17,122 bases of DNA. It comes from Sphingomonadales bacterium (GTDB lineage: Bacteria; Pseudomonadota; Alphaproteobacteria; Sphingomonadales; Sphingomonadaceae). Below, piece by piece: positions 1 to 8,500 of the stretch; within the stretch, counting starts at the first letter, position 1, and each line of letters begins with the position of its first letter. Both the position numbers and the translations under genes were made by a program. The stretch is taken from the NCBI GenBank assembly GCA_025360285.1, contig JANYCM010000045.1:1-17122 (forward strand), in the 5' to 3' direction. The notes beneath the pieces are model-generated. The model had not been told where the DNA came from. It saw only the letters and a list, made by a program, of their open reading frames with translations, and searched no databases.

Positions 1-578
1 GCGGCCATGATGCGGTGGGTGACGAACTGCCCCGGCTTGTCCGATCCGAAATGACAATCGAGGCACAGGCCGGCGCGCACCGCCGGGCGTTCCAGCGCCA
101 GCATGCCGCGCGCCACATTCTGGCCATGGCTCGCCCCGACCGCGGCATGGCTGGCCAGCCAGCCGGTTGCCGCCGTGCCCGCCCCGCCATGACAGGCTTC
201 GCAGCCAACGCCATCGTCCTTGCGCCACAGCGCGCCGCGCGGCGCCGGGGGGTCGCCGTGGCAGTTGATGCAGTCGGCGGATGTGGCCGCATCGCCGATG
301 CCCAGCCGGCCGGCGATGGCCCGGGCCCGCGCGCCCTTCAGCACGCCCCAGGCGCGGGCATGGGCGCCGGCCAGGCTGGCCGGGTCACCCCAGGTCAACA
401 GTTCATTCTGGCGCACCACCGGCCCGGTGGCTTCCTGCCGGCCATGGCAGGTGGTGCCACCGCAACTGGCAACGCCCTGATGCAGCGGCGCGGCACGCCC
501 CGGCCAGGCAAACAGCAGCAGCCCAAGCCCAAGCCCTATGGCCGCACCCGTTCGCCTCAAGACGGCAACCCCGTTCAT
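1..578 (-). CDS. Multiheme cytochrome c, exported, C-terminus outside window
   Basis: Read on the minus strand from ATG at 578, the frame stays open for 192 codons to the window edge. Residues 1-30 form a signal peptide: a short basic start (LRR), a hydrophobic core AIGLGLGLLLFAW, and a likely cleavage near GRAA. Four covalent haem sites follow: an expanded C-X4-CH (C39, C44, H45) and three ordinary CxxCH sites (C103/C106/H107, C126/C129/H130 as CEACH, C172/C175/H176). Further histidines (73, 144, 151, 188) could be distal ligands. The layout resembles the cytochrome c554-like multiheme family; that assignment is from memory of the family pattern. The protein should be a periplasmic or surface electron carrier after Sec export and haem attachment. 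No substrate can be named and the total haem number is unknown because the C-terminus is missing. It is divergent from the two-partner secretion genes, which suggests shared regulation. Confidence 0.88.
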   Translation of the reverse strand, partial: MNGVAVLRRTGAAIGLGLGLLLFAWPGRAAPLHQGVASCGGTTCHGRQEATGPVVRQNELLTWGDPASLAGAHARAWGVLKGARARAIAGRLGIGDAATSADCINCHGDPPAPRGALWRKDDGVGCEACHGGAGTAATGWLASHAAVGASHGQNVARGMLALERPAVRAGLCLDCHFGSDKPGQFVTHRIMA

Positions 579-621
579 GCCTGCGAATATTCCCCCCAGC
601 CGACACGGTAGCAAAGCCGGC

Positions 622-665
622 GCGGCTTGGAAACGCATCGCGGCACCCGCCGGCGGCCAAGCCGC
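622..665. repeat. 9-bp inverted repeat in divergent promoter region
   Basis: GCGGCTTGG at 622-630 is matched by its exact reverse complement CCAAGCCGC at 657-665, separated by 26 bases. It lies 44 bases upstream of the cytochrome start codon and just upstream of a possible tpsB promoter. It could be a binding site or a hairpin in a leader transcript. GC-rich DNA gives chance dyads, so function is uncertain. Confidence 0.35.
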
Positions 666-694
666 TTGTCGGCATGGCTTTCGGCGGCTAACCT
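666..694 (+). promoter_or_regulatory. Possible sigma-70-type promoter for tpsB-tpsA
   Basis: TTGTCG (666-671, four of six matches to the -35 consensus) is followed after exactly 17 bases by TAACCT (689-694, three of six to the -10 consensus). Transcription would start near 701, giving a leader of about 130 bases that includes the 798-817 hairpin. The match is weak and no start site is known. Confidence 0.25.
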
Positions 695-797
695 GTTTGT
701 AACATGGTGCTGATCAACAGGCGGGAATGGGCGCACCCGCCGGTGACCAGATGGCAAAGACCATCGGCGCAATGATCGGCAGCAACCGGTGGAGGGA

Positions 798-817
798 CCG
801 GACCGTATCTGGTCCGG
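798..817 (+). promoter_or_regulatory. Perfect 7-bp dyad just upstream of tpsB start
   Basis: CCGGACC (798-804) and GGTCCGG (811-817) are perfect reverse complements around a 6-base loop, ending 12 bases before the ATG at 830 and directly upstream of the GGGGG that may serve as ribosome binding site (822-826). In RNA this would be a stable GC-rich hairpin beside the translation start; in DNA it could be an operator. Either role is inference. Confidence 0.45.
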
Positions 818-829
818 GGTTGGGGGCCA

Positions 830-2545
830 ATGGTGTGTAACAGGCGTAGGGCGGCACGGTGGCCCATCATGGCCCTGGCGGCGGGATTGCTGCTCGCCGG
901 CCCGGCCGCCGCGCAGACACTGCCCGCCGGTGCCGTGCCCAGCCGCGCCGAATTGAACCCCGCCGCCCGGCTGGCCGATGATCGCGCCCCGGCCGAATTG
1001 TTCCGCGCGCCGCCGCCGGGGCCGTGCCCGTTCGCCGATTCCGCGCTGACCATCACGCTGAAGGACGTGCGCCTGCAAGGCCTGACCGGGGTTCCCGAAA
1101 GCGTTGCCCGCCCGGCCTGGACCGGCCAGCAGGGCCACACCGTCAATCTTTCGGAACTCTGCGCCATCCGCGACCGGGTGGCCGAAAACCTGTTCCGCGC
1201 CGGGCTGCTGGCCCGCGTCGAAATCCCGGCGCAGCGCATTGCCGATGGCATGCCGGTGCTGGAAGTCATCGAAGCGTCGATCGCCGGCGTGTCGGTCAGC
1301 GGCGATGCCGGCCCGGCGACGCGCATCATCGAAGATTATGCCGAACGCCTGCGCGGCATGACGCCGTTCAACCTGAAACGCGCCCAGCGTTACCTGCTGC
1401 TCGCCGCCGAAACCCCCGGCATCGTCCTGCGCACCATTGTCCGGCCGTCCGTCACCGGCCAGCGCGGCGCCGTCGATATCGAAATGGTCATCGCCCGCGA
1501 TCCCGTCACCGCCGCCTTCAACATCCAGAATTACCAGTCGCGCGTCGCCGGTCGCATCGGCGCGCTGGGCCGCGTCGATTTCAACAGCCTGACCGAACTG
1601 GGCGAACGCACCAGTATCGTCTTCTACCGCACCGTCGAATCGAACGAACAGTTCGTGGCGCAATTGCTGGAGGAAGTCCGGCTCGGCGGTTCAGGGCTGC
1701 TGTTGAAGGGCGCGCTGTCCTATGGCGAAACCCGGCCGGGCGACGTGCTGGCGCCGCTCAACCTGCGCAGCCTGTCAACGGTGGCCAATCTGGAACTGGC
1801 CTATCCGCTGCTGAAAACCCGCGCGCGATCGGCGACGCTCGCCGCCGGCTTCGACGCCGTGGTGCAGCGCTCACAGGTACGCGGCGGCGGCGGCGCGATT
1901 CTCGATGACCAGTTGCGTATCCTCTATGCCCGGCTCGGCGGCGAAATCCGGCCCTGGCTGGGATCGCGCCAGGCGCTGCTCACCGGCGGCATCGAAGTGC
2001 GCAAGGGGCTGGACATTCTGGGGGCGACAAAGCCCGCCTCCTTCCTGTCCTCCCGCGTCGATGGCCGCGCCACCGCCTTTGTCGTCCGCGCCGATGCCCA
2101 GGCGCAGCTGCCCGTCGCCTCCTGGCTGCTGCTGTCGGCGCGCGGCACCGCGCAGGTCAGCGACCGGCCGCTGCTCGCCTATGAAGAACTGCCGGTCGGC
2201 ACGCTGACCATCGGCCGCGGCTATGATCCCGCCTCGGCCTCGGGCGACCGCGGCATCGCCGGGGCGTTCGAGGCGCGGCTGGGCCCTTGGGTCTTGGGCA
2301 CGCCGTTCGGGGCGCCCCTCGCGATCAGCCCCTATGGTTTCTACGATGCTGCCCGCGTCACCAACCGCGACCCCTCCGCCCCCGGCAGCCAGTCGCTGAC
2401 CTCGGCCGGCGGCGGCGCGCAACTGCGCTTCGGCAATGCCGTGCTGCTCGATGTGGCGTACGCCAAGGGCTTTGACGCTGTTCGCGCCGGCCAGCCACGA
2501 CCGGCGGGGCGGTTGCTCGTCAACCTTACCGTGGCCGTGAAATGA
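830..2545 (+). CDS. TpsB outer-membrane transporter, FhaC/ShlB/HecB family
   Basis: The 571-residue product is the usual length for the outer-membrane translocator of two-partner (type Vb) secretion. It recognises the TPS domain of its partner in the periplasm and threads it through a 16-stranded barrel. Visible parts are: an Arg-rich n-region and hydrophobic core (residues 5-28, cleavage likely after AAA before Q29); a Pro-rich linker; two POTRA-like domains (about 70-150 and 150-222), with C66 and C111 placed so they could form a disulfide; and a barrel from about 225 with the family signature GRGY (462-465) followed by SASGDRGI, corresponding to the conserved loop-6 (V/I)RG(Y/F) motif of Omp85-type proteins. 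The start at 830 has GGGGG only 3 bases upstream; ATG at 869 (M14), with GGTGG six bases upstream, is an alternative that shortens the n-region. The stop overlaps the downstream tpsA frame, so the two are a coupled operon. Confidence 0.93.
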   Translation: MVCNRRRAARWPIMALAAGLLLAGPAAAQTLPAGAVPSRAELNPAARLADDRAPAELFRAPPPGPCPFADSALTITLKDVRLQGLTGVPESVARPAWTGQQGHTVNLSELCAIRDRVAENLFRAGLLARVEIPAQRIADGMPVLEVIEASIAGVSVSGDAGPATRIIEDYAERLRGMTPFNLKRAQRYLLLAAETPGIVLRTIVRPSVTGQRGAVDIEMVIARDPVTAAFNIQNYQSRVAGRIGALGRVDFNSLTELGERTSIVFYRTVESNEQFVAQLLEEVRLGGSGLLLKGALSYGETRPGDVLAPLNLRSLSTVANLELAYPLLKTRARSATLAAGFDAVVQRSQVRGGGGAILDDQLRILYARLGGEIRPWLGSRQALLTGGIEVRKGLDILGATKPASFLSSRVDGRATAFVVRADAQAQLPVASWLLLSARGTAQVSDRPLLAYEELPVGTLTIGRGYDPASASGDRGIAGAFEARLGPWVLGTPFGAPLAISPYGFYDAARVTNRDPSAPGSQSLTSAGGGAQLRFGNAVLLDVAYAKGFDAVRAGQPRPAGRLLVNLTVAVK

Positions 2546-2554
2546 GGGGCGGGG
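2544..2554 (+). promoter_or_regulatory. Shine-Dalgarno that favours the tpsA start at 2560
   Basis: The tpsB stop is embedded in ATGAGGGGCGGGG. An ATG at 2542 overlaps the stop as ATGA, but no purine-rich site precedes it. The GAGGGG (2544-2549) and GGGG (2551-2554) tracts lie 5-10 bases before the ATG at 2560, in the same frame. Translation of tpsA from 2560 is therefore likelier, with ribosomes ending tpsB positioned to re-initiate. Confidence 0.6.
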
Positions 2555-2559
2555 CGACC

Positions 2560-5500
2560 ATGCACAGCCGGCTTTCGCCCAATACCCGGGCCAGTCGCGC
2601 CCGGCCCAGTCGCGCCCGGCTTTTCGCCGGCACCATCATCGCCGGGCTGGCGCTGCACCCGGCACTGGCGCTGCCACCCACCCCCGACGCCGTGCTCACC
2701 AACACCGGCGGGGCCGCGCCGACGTTCATTACCAACGGCAGCACCGCCGATGTTACGCTGAACGCCGCGCGCACCCTGATGCAGTTCAACAATGGCTACA
2801 GCATCCAGGCCGGCGAAACCGTCAATTACCGCTTCGCCAACCGCAGCGACATCGCCATCATCCAGGACCGCGGGCAACAGGGCGGCATCTTCATTGGCGG
2901 CAATCTCAACGCCTTTGTCGGCAACGCCATCGGCGGCAATATCTGGCTGATCAGCCCTGGCGGCGTGTTCTTCGGCCAGGGCGCCAGCGTCGATGTCGGC
3001 GGCCTGATCGCCAGCACAGCTACGCCCACCAACCTGACCGCCGGCAGCGGCGGCGTGCTCGATCTCAATACCAGCCGCTTCGATTTCGGCATCGCCGGCT
3101 ATGGCACCATCACCATCGATGAAGCCGCGCGCATCAGCGCCCATGGCGGCAATCTGGCGTTCGTCGCCACCCGCATCACCAGCAACCCCGGTACCAGCAT
3201 AACCGCAACTGGCGGTGGCAGCGTGCTTTACGGTGCCGTGGATGCCTTCACCATCCGCTTCGTGCGCACCGCCGCCGACGATCTTGATCTCATCGATTTT
3301 GAAATGCCCAACACCGGCACCAACAGCAGCAATTTTGGCGCGGCGCTCAACCTCGCCGGGGCCACCACCGCCGGCAATATCTATCTCGCCACCGTGTCGC
3401 GCTCCACCGTCGTGGCGTCGGTGATCAACGCCAGCGGCACGTTGACGGCGCAAAGCGCCAGTAACGTCAATGGCGACATCGTGCTCGCCGCCGGCGGGGA
3501 CATCATCGCCCGCGCCCCCGTCCGCCAGTCCGATGGCTGGTTTCGCACCGATGCCAATCTGGGCGCCGTCAACGCCGGCGGATCGTTCCGCGCCGATGTC
3601 ACCGGCCGGCTGACCATGGGCGGCAATATCAGCGCCGGTGATTCGGTGCTGGTGCGCGCCACATCGGTGGATACCCTTGGCATCACCGCCAGCAATGACG
3701 TGATCATCACGGCCGGCGATGCCGATGGCAGCACGGCCGCCGGCGGCAGCAACGGCTATGGCGCGCCCTATCGGCCCAGCGGCGGCGGCATCACCGATTA
3801 TGTCGGGATCAGCGCCGGCGATGACATCATCCTGACGGCGGCGGGCCGCATCGGTACGCAATATCTGACCTTGACGGGGATGGGCCAGGACCTGGCGCGC
3901 GACCCCGGCGGGCGGGACAGCACCGGCGACGGCCGGCAATTGCTGCTGACCACAACCGGCAGCGGATCGGACATCAGCATCGGCATATTGGCACCGGTAA
4001 CGGTTACCGGCGCCACCCACAGCGCCCTCACCAGCAGCGGCAGCGTCACTATTTCAGCGCTCGGCACGCTCCGCCTCGACAGCATCGCCGCAACCGACGC
4101 GATCAGCATCAGCATGGCCGATCTGCAAGCCCCCGGCGATGCCACCCTGACCGGCGGCACATTCACCGCCGGATCCTTCGTCGATATCGAAGGCGGCCAT
4201 GTCCGGCTGGGTTCGGTGATCGCCGGCGCGCCGACCGGCACCCGTTATGACGCCATCCCCGGCATCGCCATCAACACCGACAGCGATATCGTCGTCACCA
4301 CCCTGTCGGCGCCGGCCCCGGTCGGGCTAAGCGGCGGATCGGGCATCACGATCGGCAGCATCACCGCCAGCGAAAGCATTTTCCTGAACGCCGAAGGTGG
4401 CGATATCAGCCTGGAAAGCGTCTTTACCACCAGCAATGCCATCCCGCCGCAACTGGTCCTGTCGGCCGGCGGCAACATCAGCCTGGGGCTTGGCACCGGC
4501 CGTTTTGATGACATCGGCAGCGTGCAGCTTTCCAGCCCCGGCACCATCACCGTCGATACGCCCTATGCGACCCATTCGGCCAATATTTCGGCAGGCGGCA
4601 ATGTGTCCGTCAGCGGGGCGAGCGTTCAGATCGACAGTCTCGCCAGCGGCGGCGACGCCATCATCACCGCCACCGCCGGTGATGCCACGGTCAGCGGCAA
4701 TGCCGAAGTGATGGGTGACCTGTCGGTTCTGGCACCCTTTGGCCATGCCGGCATCGACAGCATCGCCCTGGGCGGCAGCCTGTTGCTGGCGGGCGACACG
4801 GCTTCGGTCAACCAGGTCCAGGGGCCGTATTTCAGCGATTCGCTGCCATTCAACATCACCATCCGCGCCGCCAGCGGCGGTTTCACCATCACCGATGGCA
4901 CCTTGTCCGCCAGCAATGACGTGACGATCGATGTCGGCGGCGATCTGAACCTGATCGGTTCGCAAAATGCCAATGTCGGCACCATCAACGCCGGGCGCGA
5001 CATCCGCCTTACGGCCGGCGGCACATTGCTGTTCGGCAGCAATGCCCTTGTCAGCGGCGGCCGCGACCTGTGGCTGAATGCCGATATCATCAACGCCAAG
5101 GCGCTGCCGCTGGCGGCGCTGCGCGACCTGCATGTCACCGCCACCACCAGCCTGTCGTTCGACACGCTGACCGCCGGCGATGACCTGGTCATCACCGCCC
5201 CCGCCGCCGCCGGGTCCCGCCTCGAAACCACCGGCTTCGGCGAAGACAATGAGGATGATGGCGCCAATATCACCATCAGCGGCGGCACATTCGCCATCAG
5301 CAGCGTTGTGGCGGCCGGCAATCTGTCGCTCACCCTGGATGGCGCGCTGACGCTGGGCGATTTCGCCTGCCCCGATTGCGGCTTCAACGGCATCCAGGCC
5401 GGCGGCGCGGTCAGCCTGACCGCCGGCAGCTTTGTCCTCGCCGACAACCCCGGCCTGCGCTTCGATGCCGGCGGCGGCCTGGCGATCACCGCCACGGCCG

Positions 5501-8500
5501 GCAGCTTCGGCTATGCCAATGACCTGACGCCCGGCGGGGACCTGACGATCAGCGCCACCGGTGACATCAGCCTCGGCACTGTCGAGGTCAGCCAGTTTGC
5601 CGATATCCGCGGCAGCAACGTCAGCATCAACAGCCTGACGGTGCGCGGCGATTTTGGCCCCGGCAGCGCCACTGTCATCGCCACCAGCAAGGACCCCGCC
5701 AGCCGCGCCAGCATCTCCACCGCCGATGTGCTGGGCGACCTGACCGTGACCGCCAGCGCCGGCACCGCCGCGCTGGGCACCATCATGGTCAGTGGCACCG
5801 CCACGATCAACGCCGGCCAGGTGACGCTCGATACGCTGACCGGGCGCACCGGCTTTCGGCGCAGCGCGCCCGGCGGCAATCCGGCCTATGCCGACAATGT
5901 CATCATCACGGTCAGCGATGGGGATTTCACCTATCTCGGCGATCTGGGCGCCAATATTGACCTGCGCATCGGGGTCAGCGGCGCCGCCAGCCTGGGCACG
6001 CTCAGCGCCGGACATGACCTGGCTGTCGATGCCATTGGCCGCACCGACCTGACCAGCGCCAGCGCCGGGCACTATATCATTCTCACCGGATCGTCGCTGG
6101 GGATCGGCAGCGCCACCGCCGGGCTTGATGCGCTGATCACCGCCAACAGCGGCGATATCGCCGTCGGCGGCGCCAGCGCCGGCCAGGACATCGTGCTCAC
6201 CGCCGACGCCGGCACCGTCACCGCCGCCAGCCTGGCCAGCAGCCGCGATACCGTCATCCATGCCGCCAGCCTGGTTATCGCCAACCTCGATTCGGCGCGT
6301 GACGCGCTGTTGACCGCCAACAGCGGCGCCGCCACCATCAGCCAGGCCCGTGTGGCGCACGACCTGCGGATCAGCGCTCTGAAGGGCCCGGCCAGCCTTG
6401 GCCCCGCCACCATCGGCCATGACCTGAGCGTCACCGGTACCAGCGTCAGCGTTGCCAGCGTCGGCGACTGGTCGAGCCCCAACCAGGGCTATGGCGGCAC
6501 CATCCTGCCGGTCAACCAGATCAACCTCACCGCCCTCGACGGCGATGTCACCGCGACTGCCGATCTGCACGCCGCCGCCGGCATCAGCATCAGCGCCAGC
6601 GGCGCCGCCAGCCTGGCCAGCCTTGACAGCAAGGCCGGCCTGCAAATCACCGCCGGCGGCATGGTGACCGCGACCAGCCTGCACGCCGACCGGTCAATAT
6701 TGCTCAGCGGCAGCGCCATCAGCGTCGCCAGCCTCACCGCCAACAGCGCCGGCGATGGCCTCGCCACCGTACTGACCGCCGGCCCCGGCGGCATCACGCT
6801 GGGTGGCCTGACCGTCAGCACCGGTGACGCCGTGCTGAACAGCCAGGGCCTTGTCAGCCTCATCAGCGCCGCCACGCCGGGGGGCAGCACCATCATCACT
6901 GGCACCGCGGTCACGACCGGCTCGATCGATGCCGCCACCGACATCCGCATCACCGCCAGCGGCGCCGCCGATCTGGCCGGCCAGCAGGGCCTGTTCAAGG
7001 CCGGCCGCGATGTCATCGTCACCGCCGCCAGCCTGGCCATCGGCAGCACCGGCGCGGCGCGGGACATCGCCATCACCGTCTCCGCCGGGGATTTCAGCGG
7101 CGGCGGCCAGTTCGATGCCGGCCGCGACCTGGCGTTGTCGGCGTCGGGCACACTGGGCTTCGCCAGCCTGGCGGCGGTGCGCGACCTCAGCCTGTCGGGC
7201 GGCAGCATCAGCGGCACCGGCGCCAGCGCCGGCCGCGACTTTACCGCCAGCGCCGCCACCAGCCTGCGCCTGACCAGCGCCAGCGCCGGCGATGACGTCA
7301 TCCTGTCGGCGGCCAGACTCATCCTCGGCACCGTCAGCGCCACCGGGCTGGGCCCCGACAGCGAAATCGCCGAGCCATTGCTGGGCAGCAACATCCGCAT
7401 CACCGGCGGCGACCTGACCGGCAACAGCCTCGATGCCGCCCGCGACATCAGCGTCGCTGTCGCCAGCATCAGCGGCCTGGGCAGCCTCAGCGCCGGCCGC
7501 GATGCGTCGCTCGCCGCCGCCAGCGGCGGCATCGGCCTGGGCAGTGCCAGTGTCCGCCGCGATGTGACCATCACGGCCGATCGCGGCGATGCAATGCTCG
7601 GCACGCTGGCGGTTGGCCGCGACGTGACCGTCCGCGCCGCCACCATAACCGCCCTTACCCTCGCCAATTATGTCGATCAGGGCCAGACCCTGATCACCCG
7701 CGACGCCCGCATCACCACCCTGGCCGGGGATTTCACCTTCACCGGCCTGGTCGTCGGGCGCGACCTGGCGCTGAACATCGCCGGCAACATCAACGGCGCG
7801 AACGCCAGCGCCGGCCAGGATTTCAGCCTGACCGCCAGCGGCAGCGCCGTCCTGACCGGCGATGCCAGCGCCGGTCGCAACGCCAGCGTTGCCGCCACCG
7901 GCATCAGCGTCGTCGGGGTTACGGCGGGCGGCGACCTGACGATGACCGGCGGCGACGTCACCGCCAGTGGTGCGCTCAAGGCCGGCGACGATGTGCGGGT
8001 CAGCGGCACCAATTTGCGCCTTGCCGGCATCACCACCACCGGCCTTGCCACCGACAGCGAAGCCGATGGCAGCAATATCGTGCTGAGCGGCGCCGGCATC
8101 ACCACTAACGGTCTCGCCGCCGCCAGCGATGTGCGCGCCACCGCCAGCGCCGCGCTGACCGTCGCCGGAGTCAACGCCGGGCGCGATGTGTCACTCACCG
8201 GCCTGTCGGTTACCAGTGGCCTGCTGGTCCTCGGCCGTACCGTCAGCCTCAACGCGCTGGGCGGCGATCTGCGCGGCGACATGTTCACCGCCGCGGGCGA
8301 TCTCACCCTCACGGCAAGCGGCACGATAAGCCTCGCCGGGCCGTTGCAGGCCGGCGGCGCGCTCACCATGACGGGCAGCAGCGTTGCGACAGGATCGATC
8401 AGTGCCGGCAGTGACGCGCTGATCACCGCCACTGCCGGCGCCATCACGCTGGGCAACGCCAGCATCCGCCGCGATCTTGGCATTTCGGCCACCGGCATGT

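Larger units (their letters stand above)
579..829. promoter_or_regulatory. Divergent intergenic region between cytochrome c and tpsB genes
   Basis: This 251-bp stretch has no credible gene and should hold the promoters of both divergent units. It contains three perfect inverted repeats: arms 622-630/657-665 (9 bp), GGCGGG/CCCGCC at about 720-741, and arms 798-804/811-817 (7 bp). Seen directly: the dyads. Inferred: regulatory function. Confidence 0.6.

Noticed and set aside
575..1663. 362-codon minus-strand frame across the intergenic region and tpsB
   Set aside because: It overlaps both a clear signal-peptide-bearing cytochrome and the TpsB POTRA region, and shows no motif of its own. It is explained by codon bias.
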